Source of the DNA: Lethocerus indicus
Lineage: Eukaryota; Arthropoda; Insecta; Hemiptera; Belostomatidae
DNA length: 64,000 nt
Reading direction: 5' to 3'
Assembly: GCA_019843655.1 (NCBI GenBank)
Contig: JACDQD010000011.1
Span: 18,956,498 to 19,020,497, forward strand
The position numbers and the translations under genes were made by a program. Below the pieces are notes generated by a model that worked only from the letters and a program-made list of their open reading frames with translations, was not told the origin of the DNA and made no database searches. Below, piece by piece: positions 53,776 through 64,000 of the stretch (the first letter of the stretch is position 1; each line of letters opens with the position of its first letter).

Positions 53776-55400
53776 ACGAAAAATCATTTTTTTTCTGGGC
53801 CAGCTCTGGGCAAGTGTAACTCACTTTTCGAATATAGGCAAATTCTGACGAAACATTTTTGAAAAATCAACAATTTTTAATTTATTTTGCCTCCTTTAGG
53901 GCAAGTGTAACTCCTTTTGTACACTTGTGGTGTGAATATGGGCAAATTCTGACGACATTTTGAAAAATCGAAAATTTTCGATTTTTAGCTCTCCTTTAGG
54001 GCAAGTGTAACTCACTTTTGTACACTTGTGGTGTGAATATGGGCAAATTCTGACGATTTTTGAAAAATCGAAAATTTTCGATTTTTTAGCTCTCTTTAGG
54101 GGCAACTGTAACTCACTTTTGTACACTTGTGGTGTGAATAGGGCAAATTCTGACGATTTTTGAAAAATCGAAAATTTTCGATTTTTAGCTCTCACCCAGG
54201 GGCAAGTGTAACTCACTTTTGTACACTTGTGTGTGAATATGGGCAAATTCTGACATTTTTGAAAAATCGAAAATTTTCGATTTTTTAGCTCTCCTTTTAG
54301 GGGCAAGTGTAACTCACTTTTGTACACTTGTGGTGGAATATGGGCAAATTCTGACGACATTTTGAAAATCGAAAATTTTCGATTTTTTGCTCTCTTACAA
54401 GGGCAACTGTAACTCTTTTGTACACTTGTGGTGTGAATATGGGCAAATTCTGACGACATTTTGAAAAATCAAAAATTTTCGATTTTAGCTCTCCTTACAG
54501 GGCAACTGTAACTCACTTTTGTACACTTGTGGTGTGAATATGGGCAAATTCTGACGACATTTTGAAAAATCAAAATTTTCGATTTTTTTCTCCGCCACAA
54601 GGGAACCAGTAACTCACTTTTGTACACTTGTGGTGTGAATATGGGCAAATTCTGACGACATTTTTGAAAAATCGAAAATTTTCGATTTTTTAGCTCTCCT
54701 TTTAGGGGCAAGTGTAACTCACTTTTTTACACTTGTGGTGTGAATATGGGCAAATTCTGACATTTTTGAAAAATCGAAAATTTTCGATTTTTTAGCTCTC
54801 CTTTTAGGGGCAAGTGTAACTCACTTTTGTACACTTGTGGTGTGAATATGGGCAAATTCTGACGACATTTTTGAAAAATCGAAAATTTTCGATTTTTTAG
54901 CTCTCCTTTTAGGGGCAAGTGTAACTCACTTTTGTACACTTGTGGTGTGAATATGGGCAAATTCTGACGACATTTTTGAAAAATCGAAAATTTTCGATTT
55001 TTAGCTCTCCTTTTAAGCAACTGTAACTCACTTTTGTACACTTGTGGTGTGAATATGGGCAAATTCTGACGACATTTTTGAAAAATCGAAAATTTTCGAT
55101 TTTTTAGCTCTCCTTTTAGGGGCAAGTGTAACTCACTTTTGTACACTTGTGTGAATATGGGCAAATTCTGACGACATTTTTGAAAAATCGAAAATTTTCG
55201 ATTTTTTAGCTCTCCTTTTAGGGGCAAGTGTAACTCACTTTTGTACACTTGTGGTGTGAATATGGGCAAATTCTGACGACATTTTTGAAAAATCGAAAAT
55301 TTTCGATTTTTTAGCTCTCCTTTTAGGGGCAACTGTAACTCACTTTTGTACACTTGTGGTGTGAATATGGGCAAATTCTGACGACATTTTTGAAAAAAAA
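53776..55400 (+). repeat. 105-bp satellite family B, array 2
   Basis: About 15 monomers of the same family and orientation as array 1, cleaner toward the right end (54640-55390). Confidence 0.95.
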
Positions 55401-55407
55401 AAATTTT

Positions 55408-56330
55408 CGTTTTTTTGTCTATTTTTGCGTTTAAAAACCGCATATTTGGGCCTAAAAACCACATTTCTTGGCCATTTTTACGTTTAAAAACCGCATTTTT
55501 GGGCCTAAAAACTGCATTGCAGGGCCATTTTTGCGTCTAAAAACGCCATTTTTGGGCCTAAAAACCGCATTTCTGGGCCATTTTTGCGTCTAAAAACGCC
55601 ATTTTAAGACCTAAAAACCGCATTTCTGGGCCATTTTTGCGTTTAAAAACGTCATTTTTGGGCCTAAAAACTGCATTTCTGGGACATTTTTGCGTCTAAA
55701 ATCCCCACTTTTCGGCCTAGAAACCGCATTTTTCGGCCATTTTTGCGTCTAAAACGCCATTTTTGGGCCTAAAAATCACATTGCTGGGCTATTTTTGCGT
55801 CTAAAAACGCCATTTTTGGGCCTAAAAACCGCATTTCTTGGCCATTTTTGTGTCTAAAATTCCCATTTTTGGGCCTAAAAACCGCATTTATTGTCCATTT
55901 TATTGTCGAAAATCCCCATTTTCCGCCTGAAAATCGCTTTTTTGTGTTATTTTTGTGTGTAAGAACCGCATTTCTGGGCCATTTTTGCGTCTAAAAACGC
56001 CATTTTAAGACCTAAAAACCGCATTTCTGGGCCATTTTTGCGTTTAAAAACGTCATTTTTGGGCCTAAAAACTGCATTTCTGGGACATTTTTGCGTCTAA
56101 AATCCCCACTTTTCGGCCTAGAAACCGCATTTTTCGGCCATTTTTGCGTCTAAAACGCCATTTTTGGGCCTAAAAATCACATTGCTGGGCTATTTTTGCG
56201 TCTAAAAACGCCATTTTTGGGCCTAAAAACCGCATTTCTTGGCCATTTTTGTGTCTAAAATTCCCATTTTTGGGCCTAAAAACCGCATTTATTGTCCATT
56301 TTTTTTGTCGAAAATCCCCATTTTCGGTGC
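55408..56330 (-). repeat. Satellite family A, reverse orientation (A4), with a 401-bp duplication
   Basis: Regular units GGGCCTAAAAACCGCATTTC and TGGGCCATTTTTGCGTC. The blocks 55565-55920 and 55966-56321 are nearly identical at an offset of 401 bp, including unit-specific variants such as CATTTTAAGACC and CCACTTTTCGGCCTAG. Confidence 0.85.
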
Positions 56331-56400
56331 AAGTGTAACTCACTTTGGCCCCCTTGTGGTGTGTGAATATAGACAGAATTCTAACGATATTTTGAAAAAT
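56331..56400 (+). repeat. Partial family B monomer at the gap edge
   Basis: GTGCAAGTGTAACTCACTTT, then CTTGTGGTGTGTGAATATA and GACGATATT-like sequence. It is a diverged B unit cut by the N gap. Confidence 0.75.
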
Positions 56401-56500
56401 NNNNNNNNNNNNNNNNNNNNNNNNNNNNNNNNNNNNNNNNNNNNNNNNNNNNNNNNNNNNNNNNNNNNNNNNNNNNNNNNNNNNNNNNNNNNNNNNNNNN
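56401..56500. other. Assembly gap (100 N)
   Basis: Exactly 100 N, a conventional placeholder for a gap of unknown size. Satellite lies on the left and a minisatellite on the right, so the real distance may be large. Confidence 0.98.
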
Positions 56501-57000
56501 TTCAGTACAGGTGATTTCATCAGTACAGGAGTGCACAAGTGAAAGTCAGTAGAGCATGCACAGGCTGGACAGCACAGTAAAGTGACAGCAGTATGGAAAG
56601 TACAGGTGACAGTACACAAAGTGACAGTCAGTAAGTGAGTGCCACAGGTGATAGTCAGTACAGGTGATGGTCAGTACAAGTGACAGGCCTGGGGTACAGG
56701 TGACGTCAGTACAGGATTTGTCATCAGTACAAGTGACGGTCAGTACAGGTGACGGTCAGTACAGTGACTGGTCAGTACAGGACGCAATGGTACAAGGTGA
56801 TTTTATCAGTAATACAGGTGATTTGTCAGTACAGGTGATTTGTCAGTACAGGTGACGGTCAGTACAGGTGACGGTCAGTACATAGTGATGGTCAGTACAG
56901 GTGATACTGGCAATAGGTGACTTACTCAGTACAAGTGACGGTCAGTACAGGTGATTTGTCAGTACATGGACAGCCTGTGCACATGGACAATGTAGTGCGT
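56501..57000. repeat. 16-bp minisatellite (GGTCAGTACAGGTGAC)n
   Basis: Repeated GGTCAGTACAGGTGAC with variants GTGATTT and AGTGAC, clearest at 56720-56960. Confidence 0.85.
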
Positions 57001-57019
57001 GAGGGATGGTGGTATGACA

Positions 57020-57160
57020 GTACAGAAAGTGACAGTACGGGTGACAGTAGTGTTGACAGTACGGATGACAGTTCGGGTGACAGTACGGATGACAGTATGG
57101 TGCAGTACGGGTGACAGTATGGGTGACAGTACGGGTGATATGCGGCAGATATGTGACAGT
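57020..57160. repeat. 12-bp minisatellite (GTGACAGTACGG)n
   Basis: Units GTGACAGTACGG and ATGACAGTACGG with period 12. The same 12-mer type recurs at 58262-58395. Confidence 0.85.
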
Positions 57161-57214
57161 GAAGTGGCAAAGTGGAGATTACAAGTGGCAGTAAGGATGC
57201 CCGAAAACATGACT

Positions 57215-57425
57215 GACACTGCTACTGAAGATGGCGAAACGGTCTGGCTAAAGACCGAACTGGCGAGAGGAGACAGAAACACCACAAACCTAAGGTCACT
57301 TTTGGCACTTTGGATGTTTTTCTTGGGCATACCTCACTACACTGTGTCACTGTCACTTGCAGACTGCCGCCCTAAAGTGACTAACACTGCTCCCTACTGA
57401 AGATGGATGGCGAGCGGCCACTAAA
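57215..57425 (-). mobile_element. Fold-back element fragments
   Basis: CTGCTACTGAAGATGGCG, GTCTGGCTAAAGACCG and CGAGAGGAGACAGAAACACC at 57228-57285, then CTACTGAAGATGGATGGCG at 57395. These are right-arm pieces. Confidence 0.55.
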
Positions 57426-57536
57426 TCCATCATTAAAACTAGTCATTTTAACACTTTAGGCGGTCTACAAATGTACAGATCAACATTGTCTAGAATGTTA
57501 TCAGTGCAAATGATTTATGATTCTGTCATGATAAAG

Positions 57537-57651
<115 letters not shown>

Positions 57652-57659
57652 ATCAGTCA

Positions 57660-57995
57660 CGGAATATAATTGTGAACGCATCTGAGACACGATGCTTGGT
57701 CTGTACTGGACAAATTATTATCCTTAATTCCTGCAATTTTGAGCTTTTACAATAGTCAACTGAGCTTTTAACACGAAGTTGTGCTTAATTAAACAAAAAA
57801 AAACAATTAATTGTAATTTAAAGCCTGCTGTTACGAAGCACAAGCATCAGCCTGAACCCTGTCAAATACTAAACCGCAATACACGCTAGAGATTTAGTGA
57901 ATTCAGTAAGGCATTTTCTATTACCCCCTTTTATTACTTATTATTACTTAGCACATCTAAGTCTCATTTTTTTGCAGTTTTTCCGGAACTTTCGC
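57660..57995. other. Non-repetitive AT-rich spacer
   Basis: No gene or recognised repeat is seen. Confidence 0.5.
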
Positions 57996-57997
57996 CG

Positions 57998-58200
57998 GAG
58001 GTCGGTCTTTTCGCCGGACCGCGGTTTCACGCTCGCCATCTCTCGTAGCGCTGTGTCAGTTTCACTGTTATTTCACTTGCAATTGTCGAGTAACGGGCAG
58101 TGAGGGATGCCAGAAAACATCCAAAAGTGACCGACGGTGACCGACACGGCGCTACTGAAGACGGCGAAACCGGTCTAGCAAAGACCAAACCGGCGAGAGC
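57998..58200. mobile_element. Complete fold-back (MITE-like) element
   Basis: The left arm has GGTCTTTTCGCCGGACCG, GCTCGCCATCTCTCGTAGCG and CTGTGTCAG. The right arm has GACACGGCGCTACTGAAGAC, GCGAAACCGGTCTAGC and AAAGACCAAACCGGCGAGAG. The internal region includes GCCAGAAAACATCC. Confidence 0.65.
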
Positions 58201-58261
58201 ATTTGGGCCATCCCCACTGCACTGTGTCACTGTCACTTGTACTGCGGTACTTGTAATGTCG

Positions 58262-58395
58262 AAAGTACGAGTGATAGTAGGGGTGACGGTAGTGACAGTA
58301 GGGTGACAGTAGGTGTGACAGTAGGGGTGACAGTAGGTGTGACAGTAGGGGACAGTACGGGTGACAGTAGGGGTGACAGTACGGGTGACAGTGAC
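58262..58395. repeat. 12-bp minisatellite (GGGTGACAGTAC/G)n
   Basis: About 11 units of GGGTGACAGTA plus one base, period 12. Confidence 0.85.
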
Positions 58396-58424
58396 AGTGG
58401 GCAGTGAGGATGCCCTCAGAAAAC

Positions 58425-58510
58425 ATCCAGTGCCAACAGCGCTACTGAAGTTGGCGAAACCGGTCTGGCGAAAGACCGAACTTCATAGAGGCGACAGAAA
58501 CATCACGAAA
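58425..58510 (-). mobile_element. Fold-back element right-arm fragment
   Basis: AGCGCTACTGAAGTTGGCG, AAACCGGTCTGGCGAAAGAC and GAGGCGACAGAAACATC. Confidence 0.55.
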
Positions 58511-59110
58511 CTGCGGTTGATTTCGTCAATTTTAATTAGAAATTATCGCCTCAGTTGAAAATGTCGTAAAACTCATTCATCCTATATCGACGTCACGGCG
58601 GGCCGCGATTGGGACGTGACGTCACGGACGTTGTCTTGATAAAATTCGTACGACGATCAGACGTAAAGTGTGGTTTCGACGCTGTATTTTATTTATTATT
58701 TATTACACAATGCCATTTTTCTCGTGTTGTGTTTGGGCGACTGTCGTTACAACTTTTACGCCACAATAAGCGGGTAATTACCGAATTGCGAATTGTAATA
58801 GAAAATGTATTTATATCTGAAATTCCCGGAATAAATGCCCTGGGGACGCCGCTGGTGCAGGAACTGATCGATCCCCGGCGAAAGGTCACTAAACCCTCGT
58901 CCCTCTCCCTATCTCCGCCTCTGTTTACACCACAGTGGTGCATTTTAGAGATGCACTCGCCCGGTGCATCCATCTCCGCCCGATAACATACTGTGACGCA
59001 CAAAGGGACTTTTTCGCAAAGTTGAAATACGGTTTCGGCCAGAATAAATATTGAATACACTTCTCTACTCCAAGTACAGATATAAACCGCAACGAGCGGT
59101 AATAAATAAT
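58510..59110. other. Apparently unique spacer
   Basis: An open frame on + (58609-58986) has no recognisable domain or splice context. I see nothing else supportable. Confidence 0.4.
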
Positions 59111-59124
59111 AGTTTCGTTGTATT

Positions 59125-60420
59125 CAAAATGTATTCCAATAGCCGTAGATTTCGTGTCTCCGTCTCATGTCGCCGTTCGCCATCTTCAGTAGGCACTTTG
59201 GGCGTCGTCCTCGCTGCGCTGTCTCACCGCCGCTTTTACTGCCCTAAGACCTGTCCGAAAACGGGTATTCTAGACCGGTATTTGATTTACAATGGAAATG
59301 TATTCAATAGTCGTAGATTTCGTGTCTCCGTCTCGTGTCGCCGTTCGCCATCTTCAGTAGGCACTTTGGGCGTCGTCCTCGCTGCGCTGTCCCACCGACG
59401 CTTTTACTGTCTTAAAATCTGTCCGAAAACGGGTATTCTAGACCGGTATTTAATTTACATTGGAAATCTGTTCAATAGTCGTAGATTTCGTGTCTCCGTC
59501 TAACGTCGCCGTTCGCCATCTTCAGTAGGCACTTTGGGCGTCGTCCTCGCTGTGCGCTGTCTCACCGCCGCTTTGCCTACTGTCTTAGAAATCCTGTCCA
59601 AAACGGGTATTCTAGACCGGTATTCAATTTACATTAGAAATCTGATCGTAGATTCTGTGTCTCCGTCTAACGTCGCCGTTCGCCATCTTCAGTAGGCACT
59701 TTGGGCGTCGTCCTCGCTGCGCTGTCCCACCGGCGCTTTTACTGTCTTAAAATTGTCCGAAAACGGGTATTCTAGACCGGTATTTGATTTACAATGGAAA
59801 TGTATTCAATAGTCGTAGATTTCGTGTCTCCGTCTCGTGTCGCCGTTCGCCATCTTCAGTAGGCACTTTGGGCGTCGTCCTCGCTGCGCTGTCTCCACCG
59901 CCGCTTTATTACAACGATGTCTATAATCGTTGACGTGGGATATGAAAAGTGTCCGAAAATTCGTGTATTCTAGACCGGTATTTGATTCGACTACAGCCCA
60001 GCTTGATGGAGGGACGGGACCAATAGAATGTTGAGTCAATAGACCACTTTACGCCATAGATTTCGTAATTTAGTCTCCGTCTCGTGTCGCCGTTCGCCAT
60101 CTTCAGTAGGCACTTTAATGGGCGTCGTCCTCGCTGCGCTGTCTCCACCGACGCTTTTACTGCCGTCCTATAATTTATCACCTGTCCGAAAACGGGTATT
60201 CTAGACCGATATTTTTTACATTGGAAATCTGTTTATTCAATTGTCGTAGATTTCGTGGAAAGTCTCCGTCTCACGTGGGGCGCCGTTCGCCATCTTCAGT
60301 AGGCACTTGGGCGTCGTTACTCGCTGCGCTGTCCCACCGGCGCTTTACTGTCTTAAAATCTGTCCGAAAACGGGTATTCTAGAACCGGTATTTGTCGCCG
60401 CTCGCCATCTTCAGTAGCAG
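59125..60420 (+). repeat. About 167-bp tandem array built on the fold-back arm
   Basis: Equivalent positions CGTAGATTTCG occur at 59145, 59312, 59480, 59647 (diverged) and 59814, spacing 167-168, with two or three more irregular units to 60420. Each unit starts with the element end (GTAGATTTCGTGTCTCCGTC), contains GCCGTTCGCCATCTTCAGTA, then adds GGCGTCGTCCTCGCTGCGC and GGGTATTCTAGACCGGTAT, which are not in the dispersed copies. Confidence 0.85.
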
Positions 60421-60900
60421 AGCTCAGTCACTGTGTCATATTATATATGTATAAGGTCTAGAAAGCAGCCTTGGGGGTATTCATGCTCTGCTATCAGTAC
60501 AACGCCGTCACCAGTTATAATATACGTTGATTACGGCGACAGGGGAAATTGATGAAAAGTGTGGGGCGAATGAAATTCGGTAATCAGACAAATCTCGACT
60601 AGACAGCTCAGCTTGACGGAGGGACGGGACATATATATATATATACAATAGAAGTATGCCGTTGAGTCGCCGTCTTCAATAGACCACTTTACTGCTACAA
60701 GTATATATATATATGCAATTTCAATTGTAATTTAAAGTAGTCGACCTGATGCACAGTAGGAAAGTCTGCCTTTGGTCGGACAATTTAATGTCCTTGTAAT
60801 TCGGCCCTCCGGTCTCCAAGACCAATTAAATCTTGGCGTCCTCTCGACAATTTAGGCCTGCTCAAGTAAAATATATGGTCTATTTTTTTTTTTTTTTTCC
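60420..60900. other. Mixed spacer with TA runs
   Basis: Contains short (AT)n runs at 60631-60645 and 60704-60715 and partial element pieces (CGCCGTCTTCAATAG at 60668). No gene is seen. Confidence 0.5.
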
Positions 60901-60914
60901 AGTTGTCGACCCGA

Positions 60915-61745
60915 TACACAGTAGGAAAGTCTGCCCTGTGGGGGGTTTTGGCGGTTCGCCAGTCTTCAGTAGCAGTGCACAATACTGTCAGTCACTTTCA
61001 GTCATATATATATATATATATATATAATAGGAAAGTATGCCTTAGAAGCCATGTTTCGCCATGTCTTCATATAGTATACTTGGTACCACATATATATATA
61101 TTGCACGTATATATGCTTTGTGGGGTTTTGTGGCGTTCGCCGTCTTCTGTAGCAGTGCGTCAGTCATTTGGCAGTTCATATATATATACACAATAGGAAA
61201 GTATATTTGTGGGGTCTTGTGCGCCGCTATCTTCAGTATATAGCGTCACTTTGGCAGTCATGTATATATGAAAGGGAAAGTATGCCTTGTGGGGGCTTTG
61301 GGCGTTTCTGCTGCCCTGAGCAGAGCTGTTAGTCACTTGGCAGTCATATATATATATACACAATAGGAAAGTATGACAGGGGCGGTGCCTGCCGTCTCTA
61401 GTAGCAGAGCGTTAGTCACTTGCAGCTGGATATATATATAGGCAAGGGAAATAGCTTGTGTGGGGGTTTTGGCGTTTCGCCGCCCTCAGTAGCAGAGCGT
61501 CAGTCACTTTGGTGAAATAGTATATATAAATGGCATGTCTGTTTGTTCAGTTGTCGACCTGAGGCCAGTAGAAAGTCTGCCTTTGGGGGTTTTGGCGGTT
61601 CGCTGCTCTAGTAGCAGTGTCAGTCACTTTGGCAGTCATATATATATACACGTATATATGCATTTACCTAGTTGTCGACCTGATATACAGGGAAAATCTG
61701 TTTGGGGGGTTTAATGGTTCGCCGTCCAGTAGCAGTGCGCAGTCA
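60915..61745 (+). repeat. 80-120 bp tandem array with fold-back core and TA linkers
   Basis: Units of GGAAAGTATGCCTTGTGGGG, TTTTGGCGTTCGCCGTCTTC, AGTAGCAGTGCGTCAGTCAC and TTTGGCAGTCATATATATA. The landmark GTCAGTCACTT and variants recur at about 60987, 61158, 61247, 61329, 61410, 61498, 61617 and 61737. The spacing is irregular because the TA linker varies. Confidence 0.75.
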
Positions 61746-62660
61746 CTACTGGGGAAAAACATTAAAGCGTTGAGGGAAAGGACCGCCACCGCATTGAAGA
61801 CGGCGAGCGGCCAAACGGTCCTTGGCGAAAGACCGCGTACTGGCGCAGCATAGTGACACTGATAGCAGGAAAATGGCGGGGAAAGTGGCGAAAGTGACCG
61901 CCGCCTCTGCTAATACAGTGAAGACGGCGAGCGACTGAAACCGGTCTACGAAAGACCACAAGTCCGTGGTACCGACAGGAGGAAAAGGGTGGGGGAAAAA
62001 TCCGAATTCGAAAGTGACCGCTACCGCTACTGAAGACGGGGCGAGCGGCCGAACCTGGTCTAAGGAAAGAATTCGCCATACTGCAGTAAGTTATACTGAG
62101 TAGTGCAGTGGGGAAAAGCACTCAAGAGGCGAAAGACAGCCACTCTTCGCTACTGGAAGATGACAGAGCGGTCAAAACTTGGCCTGGCGAAAGACCGCGC
62201 ACCGCAGTACAAGTGACACTGATAGTGCAGTGGGAAAAACATCTGAGTGGCGTGAAAGTGACCGCCACCGCTACCGAAGATTGGCGAGCGGCCGAAACCC
62301 CGACCGCCAAAGACCACAAGTACCGCAGTAAGAGCGGACACTGATAGCAGTGGGGAAAACATCCAAAGTGGCGAAAGTGACCGCCACTCGCTACTGAAGA
62401 CGGGGCGAGGGCCAGAAACCGGTCGGCGAAAGACCACAAGTACCGCAGCATGAGTGACACTGATAGTGCAGTGGGGAAAACATCTGAAGAGGAAAGTGAC
62501 CGCCACCGCTACTGAAGACGGAGCGAGCGGTCAAACCCTGGCCTGGCGAGACCACAAGTACAGCAGTACAAGTGACACTGAGAGTGAGTGGGGAAAACAG
62601 AAGAGGGCGAAAGTGAATATAAGAAGACGGGGCGAGCGGCCAAAACCCCGGAATATATTT
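61746..62660 (-). repeat. About 120-bp tandem array with fold-back core, opposite orientation
   Basis: Landmark GTGACACTGATAGTGCAGTG and variants near 61852, 61972, 62092, 62212, 62335, 62454 and 62571, spacing 117-123. Each unit has GACCGCCACCGCTACTGAAG, ACGGCGAGCGGCCGAAAC and GGCGAAAGACCACAAGTAC, the right arm of the element. Confidence 0.8.
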
Positions 62661-63300
62661 GAATTATAAAGAAAAACCTGTCGATACGTAAAAATAGTGT
62701 CTGAAACAGCGTCAACAAGTTAAGAAAAAGTCTGTTACGACGAGTTCGAGATAAGGCGGAAATAAGGGCGGAAAAGGGTTTTACGCGTACAGTTGAAAAA
62801 AATAGGGCAAAACCCTTCCTCGAATGCCTTGAAAGATTACGGCCGATTAATTGGCTGAAATTCTAATAATTATATCGGGAGGAATTAATAAATTTTCTCG
62901 TTTTAAGACCTTGCTGAAATTTACGAAATTCAGTCCCTTCCAATCTACACTTCACTGTACGGAAATTTTGACGGAAAAAATTCTAAATCGAAATTTTTAA
63001 AAATAAGGTCCTTCGGGTGTGCTGAGCTTCAGTAGTCGGTGAACAATTGTTGTCAAATGTGAAATTAACTCACCCGATATCGAAGAGGGCTGAGTTCGCT
63101 GAAGCGGGCTCAATCCGTCAGTCCAATCCTGAAACAACAATCGGATAATTTATTTATTATTACAGTTATATATCCGACGTCAGTGGGAAAGGTATTCGGT
63201 ACCGAAAGGTATTCGGTAAAGGTATTCGGCCTGTGACGAGAATTACGGTATATTCTAAAATAGAGTTGTGGCACTTTTTCTTTCTTTTCATTTTCTTAAG
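62661..63300. other. Apparently unique AT-rich spacer
   Basis: No gene is seen. A short GGTATTCGGTA direct triplication lies at about 63190-63230. Confidence 0.5.
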
Positions 63301-63310
63301 AGCAGAGACA

Positions 63311-63342
63311 TAGAGAGAGAGAGAGAGAAATAAGAGAGAGAC

Positions 63343-63419
<77 letters not shown>

Positions 63420-63465
63420 GAGAGAGAGAGAGAGAGAGAAAGACGCGAGAGAGAGAGAGAGAGTC
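63311..63465. repeat. (GA)n microsatellite
   Basis: About 150 bases of GA repeats with a few interruptions. Confidence 0.9.
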
Positions 63466-63619
63466 AGACACTCTGGAACGGTGACTTGCATCGCAATTCA
63501 CTTCTCAGACCGAAGAGGAAGGAGATCGCCAGAAAACGGAAATGAAAAATATTCTATACACTTACTGATTCCAGCTCCAGCCGACGGCCCGAAAGCGGGA
63601 TCCAAAGTGGCTGGAGACG

Positions 63620-64000
63620 CGTTGGCTATTGAAGACGGCGAGCGGCCGAAACTGGTCTAGCGAACACGCGAAATCTACGGTATTCCGTCTTCAGTAGGGT
63701 GTAGTAGTCACTGTCCTTTGATGTTGTGCATCGTCCGAACTAAAAGTGGCAATTGCACGGCTTTACTGAAGACGGCGAGCGGCCAGCCGGTCTAGCGAAA
63801 TGGCGAAACCTGGGGTATCTACCGTCTTCAGTAGCGGTGTGTGTCCAGTCACTGTCCGGAACTTTGGATGTCTTTCGTGCATCCTCACTGCACCGTGTCA
63901 CTTACTGTCGAAACATCCGAGGCGCAAAGTGACAGTGACACCGCTACTGAAGACGGCGGGCGGCCGAAACCGGTCTACTGAAAGAAGACCACAAGTACCA
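63620..64000. mobile_element. Cluster of fold-back element arms to the window end
   Basis: GAAGACGGCGAGCGGCCG with CGCGAAATCTACGGTATTCC (63635-63685), CGTCTTCAGTAGGGTGTAG, GAAGACGGCGAGCGGCC (63768), GTCTTCAGTAGCGGTGTG (63825) and ACACCGCTACTGAAGACGGC (63939). The arms alternate in orientation, so several elements are nested or adjacent. The last is cut by the window edge. Confidence 0.65.

Noticed and set aside
54727..55464. 245-residue minus-strand open frame
   Set aside because: Same satellite artefact in array 2.
48110..56400. CRISPR-like array or prokaryotic repeat locus
   Set aside because: Contiguous tandem satellites without unique spacers, in a eukaryotic genome.
59051..59503. 150-residue open frame on + with internal repeats
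   Set aside because: The repeats are the 167-bp tandem array; the open frame follows from near-identical units, not coding constraint.
60915..61745. Telomeric or subtelomeric repeats
   Set aside because: No TTAGG, TTAGGG or similar tracts; units are built on the fold-back core.

Overview
This is a eukaryotic nuclear window, most likely from an arthropod or another ecdysozoan. The evidence is spliceosomal genes with long GT-AG introns, abundant microsatellites, satellites, fold-back repeats and a 100-N assembly gap. I found no bacterial operons, phage genes or transposase/reverse-transcriptase ORFs. The lineage is inferred from the left-hand gene, which carries the ETS domain and an upstream conserved block ([16 protein letters not shown]) of the ecdysone-response factor E74/Eip74EF; the species cannot be named.

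Layout. (1) About 2.26-37.2 kb, + strand: an E74-like ETS transcription factor with eight recognisable coding exons spread over 35 kb, the ETS domain at the extreme C-terminus. Its introns are rich in homopolymers, GA/GGA/TA microsatellites and a fold-back repeat family. (2) 37.2-42.3 kb: an AT-rich stretch that probably holds the E74 3' UTR and the intergenic spacer. (3) 42.3-46.0 kb, + strand: a complete seven-exon gene for the catalytic subunit of protein phosphatase 6 (PPP6C, fly PpV type), 303 residues, all catalytic residues present. (4) 46.0-48.1 kb: AT-rich spacer. (5) 48.1-56.4 kb: two interleaved satellite families, a degenerate GCGGTTTTTAGGCCC-type array (family A) and a 105-bp satellite (family B), ending at the N gap. 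(6) 56.5-64.0 kb: minisatellites of 12 and 16 bp, an (AT)n(GT)n tract, and three further tandem arrays (about 167, 80-120 and 120 bp). All three contain the core of the same fold-back element found scattered in the introns of both genes.

The two genes are independent head-to-tail neighbours; nothing suggests a shared pathway. PPP6C reads cleanly through all seven exons. The E74-like gene does not: at four places the frame or exon phase is off, usually by one base at a homopolymer, including one inside the DNA-recognition helix. Because the flanking residues are highly conserved, base-level assembly error is the first explanation, but allelic damage or a degenerate copy cannot be excluded from sequence alone.

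The most original material is in the repeats. One fold-back element core appears to have been amplified independently into several satellites. The 105-bp satellite carries two hairpins per monomer, an open frame because 105 is divisible by 3, and a G-G-C three-monomer higher-order pattern.
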